Shown here: positions 1 to 6,007 of the stretch, piece after piece | Numbering within the stretch: the stretch's first letter is position 1 | How the letters are laid out: every line of letters starts with the position of its first letter | Source of the DNA: JBEKDJ01 sp050014415 | GTDB taxonomy: Bacteria > Desulfobacterota > BSN033 > UBA1163 | Direction of reading: 5' to 3' | Length of the DNA stretch: 8,097 nt | NCBI GenBank assembly: GCA_050014415.1 | Contig: JBEKDJ010000212.1 | Span: forward strand, 1 to 8,097 | Program-made: the position numbers and the translations under genes | The notes under the pieces: model-generated | Told to the model about the DNA's origin: nothing | Database searches by the model: none | Seen by the model: only the letters and a program-made list of their open reading frames with translations

Positions 1-240
1 ATACCCGAGCGGATTTCGCTGATGACGAATAACCCGCCGACGGGCGCCCGAACAAGTTCTTTGGCAGGCGAGAGTCACGGCGCCTACGTACCGAAGCGCT
101 TCGGTGCTCAAGGGTGCGGGCGGGTATTGCATGGAGGTCGTACGGGCTTGCCCGTAGGGCTCTATTTGCTGAATAATCCACTGTCAGATTGAAAGTCTGC
201 CGCGCATGGGGCTCAAGATTCGGTCGGAATGGGAGCCCAA
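1..240. other. GC-rich, structure-prone region of unknown identity (possible structured RNA)
   Basis: No recognisable gene. The stretch is richer in GC than its surroundings and contains many self-complementary segments. Positions 28-38 can pair with 119-128 (10 bp, one bulged A); nested inside, 44-49 can pair with 112-117. Local hairpins include 66-70/81-85, the palindrome 90-105, 141-146/151-156 closed by a CTTG loop, 185-190/194-199, and 209-214/233-238 enclosing 218-221/227-230. Plus-strand frame 1 is open from position 1 to a TGA at 187-189 (about 62 residues), but the translation resembles no family I know, and stops are rare by chance in GC-rich DNA. I compared it by eye with tmRNA, RNase P RNA, SRP RNA, group II intron domain V and common riboswitches and found no convincing match. 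A superficial likeness to the 3' half of 6S RNA (TCAAGGGT followed by GGCGGG) is too weak to call. Strand is undetermined. Confidence 0.3.
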
Positions 241-273
241 AGAGAGGGAAAAAGCGTTGGGAGAAAGGAATCT

Positions 274-1467
274 CTATTCTCCTGCCAGCCCGTATTTCTC
301 TGCCACCTCTTTGAAACCAGGGAGAGCCCTTTCGATCACCTGACTGGTAATGGCATAGGCAATTCTGAAGTAGCCCGGTTTGCCGAAACCTCTGCCTGGA
401 ACAGTCAGGATCCGTTTCGATTGGAGCTCCTTAATGAAGGCCACGTCATCCTCAATAGGGCATTTGGGAAAGAGGTAGAAAGCGCCTTGGGGTTTGACAA
501 CCTGGTATCCAAATCCTTTTAAGGCATTATAAAACAGATCCCGTTTTTCCTCATAAATTCTGACATTTACAGAGTTTCTCTGAAGGGGAGCGACCAACCT
601 CTGCATCAACGCGGGGGCATTGATGAAACCCAGGGTTCGGTTGGCAAACACAAGAGCAGCCATCATCTCATTAATGTCTTCGCAAAGAGGGTTGACTGCA
701 ATGTAACCGATCCTCTCTCCCGGAAGAGAAAGGTCCTTAGAGTGGGAGGTCACCCGGATGCTATCAGGATAGTATTGAAAAGAGATTGGAAGTTTGATCC
801 CATCGTAGATAATCCGGCGATAGGCTTCATCGGTAACGAGATAGAGGGTCTTTCGCAACTGCTGACTTTTCCTCTTTAACAACTTCCCTAACTTCTCAAG
901 CGATTCATGATCGTAAACAACACCGGTTGGATTGTGGGGGGAATTGATCAAGATGGCCTTTGTCTTTTCGCCGATCGCTTTCTCGATCTCCTCCAAATCT
1001 AACGAAAAGTCGTCGTTAGTTTCAACCAATCGGATCTCACCCCCGCAATTGTCGATATAGAATTTAAATTCCATGAAATAAGGGGAAGGAACGATGACCT
1101 CGTCCCCCTCATCCAGGATTGCTTTCAGAGCGACATTAAGTCCGCCTGCTGCCCCTACCGTCATGACGACATGGTTTTCTTCAAACGGAAGCCCCGATTC
1201 TTCAGTGAGGTATTCTGCAATTGCATGTCTTGTCTCGCTGTAACCATTGTTGGACATATAACGATGCATTCCTGTGATTGGGGAATCCGCAAGGGCTTTA
1301 AGCGCTTTCTTCAATGATGGAGGAGGTTCGAGATCTGGATTCCCAATGGAGAAATCGAAGACGTTTTCTTCACCATAAAGTTGTTTCAATTCAGCTCCTT
1401 CCTCAAACATTCGCCTTATCCACGAAGCGCTGTTCAATGCATTCTTCACCTTTTTCGAAATCGTCAT
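274..1467 (-). CDS. PLP-dependent class I/II aminotransferase (aspartate/aromatic aminotransferase-like)
   Basis: This 397-residue protein has the full length of a fold-type I aminotransferase, a cytosolic enzyme that moves an amino group from an amino acid to a 2-oxo acid through pyridoxal phosphate. Visible landmarks are NSPHNPTG (175-182), which contacts PLP and substrate; the DEAY motif (213-216), whose Asp binds the pyridine nitrogen and Tyr the 3'-OH; SHSK (241-244), with Lys244 as the predicted Schiff-base lysine; Arg252 in the phosphate-binding loop; and YFRIAY (366-371), whose Arg368 matches the substrate-carboxylate arginine. The ATG start is supported by AAAGGAG about 6 nt upstream. 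The gene stands alone on the minus strand, divergent from the EF-G gene. Its long leader contains an attenuator-like element whose short ORF is rich in aromatic codons, which suggests aromatic substrates. Family motifs alone do not fix the substrate; aspartate, alanine or broad specificity are equally compatible. Confidence 0.93.
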   Translation of the reverse strand: MTISKKVKNALNSASWIRRMFEEGAELKQLYGEENVFDFSIGNPDLEPPPSLKKALKALADSPITGMHRYMSNNGYSETRHAIAEYLTEESGLPFEENHVVMTVGAAGGLNVALKAILDEGDEVIVPSPYFMEFKFYIDNCGGEIRLVETNDDFSLDLEEIEKAIGEKTKAILINSPHNPTGVVYDHESLEKLGKLLKRKSQQLRKTLYLVTDEAYRRIIYDGIKLPISFQYYPDSIRVTSHSKDLSLPGERIGYIAVNPLCEDINEMMAALVFANRTLGFINAPALMQRLVAPLQRNSVNVRIYEEKRDLFYNALKGFGYQVVKPQGAFYLFPKCPIEDDVAFIKELQSKRILTVPGRGFGKPGYFRIAYAITSQVIERALPGFKEVAEKYGLAGE

Positions 1468-1526
1468 TGTTAACTCCTTTCAATATCTTCAATACGTGTT
1501 ACGAATGGCATCGATCTTTGCAGAAC

Positions 1527-1556
1527 AAAAAAGCCATAGAGTTGCCCCTATGGCTT
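1527..1556 (-). terminator. Rho-independent terminator in the aminotransferase leader (attenuator)
   Basis: On the minus strand, a perfect 9-bp stem (arms 1556-1548 and 1539-1531, AAGCCATAG/CTATGGCTT) with an 8-nt loop runs directly into a T tract (six T, 1532-1527). The T tract follows the stem only on the minus strand, so it terminates leftward transcription. It sits about 60 nt before the aminotransferase start, inside that gene's own leader, with no other minus-strand gene upstream in the window. That position fits an attenuator better than an end-of-gene terminator. Confidence 0.7.
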
Positions 1557-1641
1557 CAACGGAAATAGAAAAGCCATGGGGCCATTAGGTCACCCATGGC
1601 TTCTTATCCCTTCGGGATAGAATTTATGGGTGGCCCCTATC
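1545..1641 (-). promoter_or_regulatory. Attenuator-like alternative RNA structures upstream of the aminotransferase
   Basis: Several mutually exclusive pairings can be read on the minus strand. Arm 1 (1602-1593, AAGCCATGGG) pairs perfectly with arm 2 (1580-1571, CCCATGGCTT), a 10-bp hairpin with a 12-nt loop. Arm 2 extended (1581-1571) can instead pair with arm 3 (1556-1545) with one bulge, which would consume the 5' arm of the terminator and act as an antiterminator. Further upstream, GATAGGGGCCACCCAT (1641-1626) can pair either with the ATGGGTGACC segment near the first leader ATG (9 of 10) or with TGGCCCC just before arm 2. A 6-bp triloop hairpin (1619-1605) lies between them. The 1:2, 2:3, 3:4 arrangement is typical of amino-acid attenuators or riboswitch expression platforms. 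I recognise no known aptamer or T-box motif. Confidence 0.55.
1556..1597 (-). CDS. Putative aromatic leader peptide (MGDLMAPWLFYFR)
   Basis: A 13-codon minus-strand ORF reads ATG GGT GAC CTA ATG GCC CCA TGG CTT TTC TAT TTC CGT TGA. Residues 8-12 are Trp-Leu-Phe-Tyr-Phe, so four of five consecutive codons specify aromatic amino acids. Its TGA overlaps the first base of the terminator stem. An AAGGGA sequence lies 9 nt before the first ATG. A second in-frame ATG (1585) is preceded by GGGTGA at 4 nt and would give a 9-residue peptide. Leader peptides of this kind (trpL, pheL) sense charged tRNA supply through ribosome stalling. The caution is that a T-rich stretch after a hairpin yields TTC and TAT codons easily, so the aromatic run could be incidental. 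No protein function is implied beyond the act of translation. Confidence 0.5.
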   Translation of the reverse strand: MGDLMAPWLFYFR

Positions 1642-1714
1642 AAAAAAATAGTAAAAGAAGCAAAAAGAATTGGGCATTTTTCCCATGATATTTCCTTCAA
1701 ACTTATTAACACCA

Positions 1715-1743
1715 AATAAAACATAACTGAACGAAATTGTCAA
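1715..1743 (-). promoter_or_regulatory. Predicted sigma-70-type promoter for the aminotransferase leader
   Basis: Minus-strand TTGACA (1743-1738) is followed after 17 nt by TTTATT (1720-1715), which matches the -10 consensus at four of six positions. Initiation near 1708 would give a leader of about 240 nt carrying the attenuator. The -35 box is exact but the -10 box is mediocre, so the call rests on geometry and context. Confidence 0.5.
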
Positions 1744-1750
1744 GGTAAAT

Positions 1751-1779
1751 TTGACATTTCAGAAGAATCCCTTTAATAT
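1751..1779 (+). promoter_or_regulatory. Strong sigma-70-type promoter for the EF-G/birA/coaX cluster
   Basis: An exact TTGACA (1751-1756), a 17-nt spacer and TAATAT (1774-1779, five of six to TATAAT) form a near-consensus promoter. Initiation near 1786 would leave a 5' UTR of about 33 nt before the EF-G ATG. The -35 hexamer forms an inverted repeat with the -35 hexamer of the leftward promoter, 7 bp apart, so the two promoters are back to back and could interfere or share a regulator. Confidence 0.8.
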
Positions 1780-1818
1780 GGCCCAGATACGATACAAGTG
1801 CCACATTGAGAAAAAGAG

Positions 1819-3858
1819 ATGGCTGGAGAAAAACGTCTGATTCGAACGCGTAACATTGGGTTTATGGCCCATATCGATGCCGGAAAGACAACTGTCACCG
1901 AGAGGGTCCTCTTCTACACAAAGAAGATCCATCGCATGGGTGAAGTTCATGAAGGGACCGCTGTGATGGATTGGATGCAGCAAGAACAAGAAAGAGGCAT
2001 CACCATCACTTCAGCGGTCACGACAGTTGAGTGGAAAGGGAGCATCATTCACATCATCGATACTCCTGGCCACGTAGACTTCACGATTGAGGTCGAACGA
2101 TCGCTCCGTGTCCTCGATGGAGTCATTGCGATCTTCTCTGCTGTTGAAGGGGTAGAGCCTCAATCGGAGACCGTGTGGCATCAGGCAGATAAATATGGCG
2201 TTCCTAAATTGGCCTTCGTCAATAAGATGGACCGAATCGGCGCGGATTTCTTCGGAACGGTAAAGATGATGGCTGAGCGCCTCGGAGCTCATCCACTGAT
2301 CGTCCAGATCCCCATGGGTATGGAAGATCGATTTATCGGAGCGGTCGATCTCATCCGGTTGAAAGGAATCGTATGGGATGAACATAGCCTGGGTGCAGAG
2401 TTCCGAGAGGTTTCTATTCCGAAGGAACTGCAGGATGAGGCCCTTCTTCATCGGTCGAAATTGATCGAATCTCTTGCTGAATTGGATGACCGTTTGACAG
2501 AGAAGTATCTCAATGGAGACGAGATCACAGAATCTGAGATAAGGTCAACCTTAAGGAAAGCAACCATTTCGATGCGAGCCGTGCCAGTCCTCTGTGGCGC
2601 GGCCCTAAGGAACCAGGGGATTCAACCACTCATTGATGCCATTGTGGACTACCTCCCGTCACCCTTAGATGTGCCGCCGGTTGAAGGAACGAATCCCGTG
2701 ACAGAGGAGACCGTGACAAGGGTGGCGAAAGACGAAGAGCATTTTACTGCCCTGGCCTTTAAGGTCATGATGGACGAAGGAAGGAAAGTGGTCTATATCC
2801 GCATTTATTCCGGTATCGTTAAGGTGGGAACGGAAGTCTACAACCCAAGGCTGAGGAAAGGAGAAAAAATCTCAAGAATCTTCCAGATGCACGCGCACCA
2901 ACGTACCCGGGTGGAAGAGGCAAAGACCGGGGAGATTGTAGCTGTGATGGGGCTGAAAGAAACGACCACTGGAGACACCCTCTGCGGCCGCGGCCATCCG
3001 ATTCTCCTCGAGCCCATCGATTTCTATAGACCCGTCATGTCGGTGGCGGTGGAGCCGAAGACAAACCAGGATCAGGAGAAACTCGTTGAGTCTTTGGAGA
3101 AATTGAGCGAGGAAGACCCGACCTTTCACGCCAAATTCGACGAAGATACGGGTCAGATGATCATCTCTGGAATGGGTGAATTACATCTCGACGTATTGGT
3201 CAGCCGGTTGTTCACAGAATATAACCTGAGTGTAAATGTTGGGAGGCCCCAGGTCGTCTATCGAGAGACCGTGGAGAAAGAAGGCGAGGCCTCCGCCAAG
3301 TTTTTGAAGGAGTTGGAGGATACAAGGCATTTTGCAGAGGTCTTCTTGCGCATCTCTCCCAACGGTCGAGGAAAGGGAATCGAGTTTCACTCCGAGGTTC
3401 CCCAGGGCAATCTGTCGCCGGAAGACCTTCTCTCTGTCGAGGAGGGAATCAGGGAAGGTTCCAATGGTGGAGTGATCATGGGTTACCCTTTGACCGATCT
3501 TCGCGTGAACTTATTGAAGGCCAATATCGACCCGGATCGGCCCTCTTTGCTCGCCCTGAAGATCGCCTCCTCCAACGCATTGAGAGAGGGCTGCCGAAAG
3601 GCCCAACCGGTATTGTTGGAACCGATGATGGAGGTCAATGTCATCGTTCCGGAGGAGTTTATGGGCGAGGTGGTAGGAGATTTGAAGGCGAGAAAAAGTA
3701 TGGTAGAGGCGATCACTCCGAAGGGAAGGGTTGCCCTGATTAAAGCAACGACGCCTTTGACTCGCATGTTCGGTTACTCCACGGACCTGAGGTCCCTCAC
3801 CCAGGGTCGAGGAACCTTCTCTATGCAATTCTCACGCTATGACAAAGCTATCAGCTAG
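1819..3858 (+). CDS. Elongation factor G paralogue (EF-G2-like translational GTPase)
   Basis: The 679 residues align along the whole length of EF-G (about 690-705 usual). The G domain has AHIDAGKTT (17-25), RGITIT (59-64), DTPGHVDF (81-88, with catalytic His85), NKMDR (135-139) and CGAA (259-262). Domain II spans about 285-395, III about 405-478, IV about 479-600 and V about 601-675, ending in the EF-G-like FGYSTDLRSLTQGRG (651-665). EF-G uses GTP to drive ribosomal translocation and, with RRF, recycling. In this protein the canonical SGGRGQYG loop at the tip of domain IV is replaced around 496-506 (LKELEDTRHFA), and the second tip loop reads NIDPDRPS (569-576) with no counterpart of the conserved His583 of E. 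coli EF-G. That marks it as a divergent paralogue, perhaps specialised for recycling, stress or a resistance-like role, and not the str-operon copy. The SD is weak (GAGAAAAAGAG abutting the ATG). It heads a cluster with birA and coaX. Confidence 0.93.
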   Translation: MAGEKRLIRTRNIGFMAHIDAGKTTVTERVLFYTKKIHRMGEVHEGTAVMDWMQQEQERGITITSAVTTVEWKGSIIHIIDTPGHVDFTIEVERSLRVLDGVIAIFSAVEGVEPQSETVWHQADKYGVPKLAFVNKMDRIGADFFGTVKMMAERLGAHPLIVQIPMGMEDRFIGAVDLIRLKGIVWDEHSLGAEFREVSIPKELQDEALLHRSKLIESLAELDDRLTEKYLNGDEITESEIRSTLRKATISMRAVPVLCGAALRNQGIQPLIDAIVDYLPSPLDVPPVEGTNPVTEETVTRVAKDEEHFTALAFKVMMDEGRKVVYIRIYSGIVKVGTEVYNPRLRKGEKISRIFQMHAHQRTRVEEAKTGEIVAVMGLKETTTGDTLCGRGHPILLEPIDFYRPVMSVAVEPKTNQDQEKLVESLEKLSEEDPTFHAKFDEDTGQMIISGMGELHLDVLVSRLFTEYNLSVNVGRPQVVYRETVEKEGEASAKFLKELEDTRHFAEVFLRISPNGRGKGIEFHSEVPQGNLSPEDLLSVEEGIREGSNGGVIMGYPLTDLRVNLLKANIDPDRPSLLALKIASSNALREGCRKAQPVLLEPMMEVNVIVPEEFMGEVVGDLKARKSMVEAITPKGRVALIKATTPLTRMFGYSTDLRSLTQGRGTFSMQFSRYDKAIS

Positions 3859-3916
3859 AATTAACGTGTCCGTTGTCGACAATTTTTCGTCGATATGGAT
3901 TCACTAGGTGACTACC

Positions 3917-4924
3917 ATGGATGGAAAAATCCTCCAACTCCTGAGAGCGCACGCTCCGGCCTTTCTTTCGGGGGAAGAGATCAGCCAACGGCTAAAGGTC
4001 ACCCGGACAGCCGTCTGGAAAAGAATGAGACATCTGAGAACGCTGGGCTATGAGATCGAAGCATCGACACGATCGGGATATCGTCTGATACGGTCCCCAG
4101 ACCTTCTCACCCCATCCGAAGTCAAACCGCTCCTGAGAACCAAACAGATAGGCCGGGTGATTCACTATTTCCAAACCATCGATTCGACGAATTCCAAGGC
4201 CTACGAGTTAGCTCTCGGAGGGGCCAAGGAGGGGGAGATGGTCATTGCTGAATCACAGGAGAAGGGAAGAGGGAGGCTGGGAAGGCACTGGTTCTCACCT
4301 CCTTTTCTAAATCTCTCTCTCTCGGTCATCCTCCGACCAAAAATCCCTCCTCAGCAAGCTTCTCTTATTACTCTGATGGCGGCGGTGGCCACGGCAGATG
4401 CCATCCGGAAGTTTACGGGTCTCGTCCCATTGATCAAGTGGCCGAACGACATTCTCTTGAGAGATCGAAAGGTGGCAGGACTTCTCAATGAGATCCATTC
4501 AGAGATGGACCGCATCCATTTTGTCATCCTTGGCATTGGTGTCAACCTCAATGTGAATGGGAAGGCGTTTCCCAAAGAGGTTCGGACACTCGCTACGTCA
4601 CTCAAGAAAGAGACGGGGCAGACGATTTCGAGAAAGGCATTTCTTCAGCACCTTTTGCACGAATTGGAAGGGTGGTATACCGTCTTCTTGAAGGAGGGTG
4701 CAACCGCCATTCTGGCAGCATGGAGAGATCGGGCTAAGATCAAAGGGAGACGACTCAGAGTCCATTCCTTCGGGAAGACTCTGGTCGGCGTTGCGATCGA
4801 TGTTGATTCAGATGGTGCCTTGATTTTGGAGACGGCGGGCGGAGAGAGAAAGAGGGTTGTTGCAGGTGATGTTGAATACAGAAAGCAGAAAGTGGAAGGT
4901 GGAAGGTCGAGAGTATTCTTTTGA
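3917..4924 (+). CDS. birA: Bifunctional biotin-[acetyl-CoA-carboxylase] ligase / biotin repressor BirA
   Basis: BirA activates biotin with ATP to biotinyl-5'-AMP and attaches it to the acceptor lysine of biotin carboxyl carrier domains; in forms with a DNA-binding domain, the AMP-bound dimer represses biotin genes. The 335 residues show an N-terminal winged helix-turn-helix (about 5-58, including SGEEISQRLKVTRTAVWKR), the substrate entry STNSKA (90-95), the biotinyl-AMP loop GRGRLGR (117-123), KWPND (174-178), the catalytic-lysine segment DRKVAGLL (183-190), GIGVNLN (206-212) and a C-terminal SH3-like domain from about 275. A GTG at 3908 extends the frame by three codons, but ATG 3917 has AGGTG 6 nt upstream and is preferred. 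Beyond GDVEYR (317-322), where the family normally ends, is a 13-residue basic tail encoded by 7-bp tandem repeats. A 10-bp palindrome (TTGTCGACAA, 3873-3882) lies in the short gap before it; its role is unknown. Confidence 0.94.
   Translation: MDGKILQLLRAHAPAFLSGEEISQRLKVTRTAVWKRMRHLRTLGYEIEASTRSGYRLIRSPDLLTPSEVKPLLRTKQIGRVIHYFQTIDSTNSKAYELALGGAKEGEMVIAESQEKGRGRLGRHWFSPPFLNLSLSVILRPKIPPQQASLITLMAAVATADAIRKFTGLVPLIKWPNDILLRDRKVAGLLNEIHSEMDRIHFVILGIGVNLNVNGKAFPKEVRTLATSLKKETGQTISRKAFLQHLLHELEGWYTVFLKEGATAILAAWRDRAKIKGRRLRVHSFGKTLVGVAIDVDSDGALILETAGGERKRVVAGDVEYRKQKVEGGRSRVFF
4879..4913 (+). repeat. Short 7-bp tandem repeat at the birA 3' end
   Basis: Five contiguous heptamers are visible: CAGAAAG twice, TGGAAGG twice, then a decayed TCGAGAG. 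All are purine-rich and share a YRGAARG-like pattern. They encode the basic tail of BirA after the usual end of the domain. Because 7 is not a multiple of 3, gain or loss of a unit would change the reading frame and the position of the BirA stop relative to coaX. Confidence 0.7.
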
Positions 4925-4960
4925 ATTGGCGGTCATCTACCTTGGACACTCTATGTTCTG

Positions 4961-4967
4961 AAGGAGG
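4961..4967 (+). promoter_or_regulatory. Ribosome binding site that fixes the coaX start
   Basis: AAGGAGG lies 4 nt before ATG 4972. An in-frame TTG at 4921 would add 17 residues but has no Shine-Dalgarno sequence and would place non-homologous residues before the phosphate-binding DVGNTNT motif, which normally lies within the first ten residues of CoaX. Confidence 0.85.
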
Positions 4968-4971
4968 TCAT

Positions 4972-5763
4972 ATGCTACTAGTCATCGATGTGGGTAATAC
5001 AAACACAGTCTTGGGAGTCTATGATGGGGAGGTCTTGGTCGATCATTGGCGGATGGTAACGGAGAAGGAGAAGACCTCCGATGAGTGGGGGATCCTCTTT
5101 CGTGAGCTCTTTCTGTTCGATAAGATCGATTTCGACGATTTTGAAGGGATGATCATCTCCTCTGTTGTTCCCCAGGTCTTGAACATGTTGGAGGGAATGG
5201 CAGCAAAGTATTTTCACGTTAAGCCTCTTATCGTCGGTCCGGACATCCAAACGGGGATGCCCATCTCCTATGATAACCCTGCAGAGGTCGGGGCCGATCG
5301 AATCGTCAACTCTGTAGCAGCTTATGACCGGTACAAAAGGAGTATGATCGTGGTCGATTTCGGCACGGCTACGACCTTTGATTATGTTTCTTCTAAAGGA
5401 GAGTACATGGGTGGTGTCATCGCCCCCGGCATTGGGATCTCATCGGAGGCACTTTCTCAACGCACCTCCAAACTGCCCCGGGTGGAGATTCTTAAGCCCA
5501 AAAAGATCATCGGAAAGAATACGATCCAAAGCATGCAGTCAGGGATCTTTTTCGGATATGTGGGACTGGTTGACGGGATCGTCAGGCGAATGAAGAAAGA
5601 GGCGAGATCGAATCCAAAGGTGATCGCCACAGGGGGGCTGGCGGAGCTGATCGCCAGTGAATCAGAAGCGATTGAGGAGGTCAGCGAATTCCTGACCCTA
5701 GAGGGTCTGAGGATCATCTACGCAAGGAATGAGAAAAAGGTGGAAAGAAAACGTAGAAGATAG
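4972..5763 (+). CDS. coaX: Type III pantothenate kinase
   Basis: CoaX phosphorylates pantothenate with ATP to 4'-phosphopantothenate, the first step of CoA synthesis; the type III form needs a monovalent cation and resists feedback by CoA. The 263 residues match the usual 255-260. The ASKHA-fold signatures are DVGNTNT (6-12, first phosphate motif), GADR (107-110, with Asp109 the predicted catalytic base), VVDFGTATTFD (127-137, second phosphate motif), GGVIAPG (147-153) and ATGGLA (219-224). The last residues (KKVERKRRR) form a strongly basic tail outside the fold. A strong RBS sits 4 nt before the chosen ATG. The gene follows birA by 47 bp; birA-coaX pairs are common in bacteria, and together they supply biotin-charged carboxylases and CoA for acyl-CoA metabolism. 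It is probably co-transcribed from the promoter at 1751. Confidence 0.95.
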   Translation: MLLVIDVGNTNTVLGVYDGEVLVDHWRMVTEKEKTSDEWGILFRELFLFDKIDFDDFEGMIISSVVPQVLNMLEGMAAKYFHVKPLIVGPDIQTGMPISYDNPAEVGADRIVNSVAAYDRYKRSMIVVDFGTATTFDYVSSKGEYMGGVIAPGIGISSEALSQRTSKLPRVEILKPKKIIGKNTIQSMQSGIFFGYVGLVDGIVRRMKKEARSNPKVIATGGLAELIASESEAIEEVSEFLTLEGLRIIYARNEKKVERKRRR

Positions 5764-5821
5764 TTCTTCTGATGGTTATCTTACAATAAGACAGGTAATG
5801 AGGTTGAAAGGAGGGGATTGG

Positions 5822-5962
5822 ATGACAGCTTTTGGCATTTTCTCCATATGGGTGCTTATCATCATTGCTTTCGGGATCTATTGGCATGCCCTTAGGATTT
5901 CTCAGAAATTGACAAAATGCGTGATGCTTCTTGAAAAGTCAGCAGAAACAATGAAGAAATGA
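5822..5962 (+). CDS. Small single-span membrane protein of unknown function (46 aa)
   Basis: I do not recognise a family. The start at 5822 is supported by AAAGGAGGGG (5807-5816), with 7 nt between its AGGAGG core and the ATG. A longer frame from 5729 would overlap the end of coaX and put polar, coaX-tail-like residues ahead of the membrane segment, so it is disfavoured. The protein starts MTAFGIFSIWVLIIIAFG and has one hydrophobic span (about 3-22) followed by a polar tail with amphipathic helix character (about 25-46, LRISQKLTKCVMLLEKSAE) that may lie along the membrane or bind a partner. It follows coaX by 58 bp and is likely the last gene of that operon. It ends 45 bp before the convergent transporter gene. 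No obvious intrinsic terminator lies between them. Confidence 0.6.
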   Translation: MTAFGIFSIWVLIIIAFGIYWHALRISQKLTKCVMLLEKSAETMKK

Positions 5963-6007
5963 GCGTCAGTCTATTGATGAAATTGGAATCATCGATTATC
6001 TCTCCCT

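Noticed and set aside
20..26. CTGATGA resembling a hammerhead ribozyme core
   Set aside because: The required GAAA partner and the three-stem arrangement around it cannot be found nearby.
66..96. Glycine-riboswitch-like string (GGCGAGAG ... ACCGAAG)
   Set aside because: The conserved downstream CTCTCAGGC element is absent and the gene context does not fit.
1..189. Open frame 1 as the C-terminal end of a protein
   Set aside because: The translation resembles no known family, and a 62-codon stop-free run is not remarkable in GC-rich DNA; kept only as an alternative.
1459..1505. GTTAAC followed by GTTAC as a BirA operator upstream of the aminotransferase
   Set aside because: The half-sites are not in inverted orientation with the usual spacing, and the first overlaps the aminotransferase RBS/start.
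1531..1602. The two hairpins as a MITE or REP-type repeat instead of a regulatory leader
   Set aside because: No target-site duplication or terminal inverted repeats; one hairpin carries an oriented T tract and its 5' arm can pair with the other hairpin's 3' arm, which fits an attenuator better. A genome-wide copy search could overturn this.
3876..3893. TCGAC/GTCGA hairpin between EF-G and birA as a terminator
   Set aside because: Only 5 bp, with the T run in the loop and none after the stem, so it is not an intrinsic terminator.
4921..4971. TTG at 4921 as the coaX start with overlap of birA
   Set aside because: No Shine-Dalgarno sequence, non-homologous extension, and a strong RBS at 4961-4967 for ATG 4972.
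5963..6007. Bidirectional terminator between the small membrane protein and the MFS gene
   Set aside because: Only a 5-bp imperfect stem without a T tract is visible.
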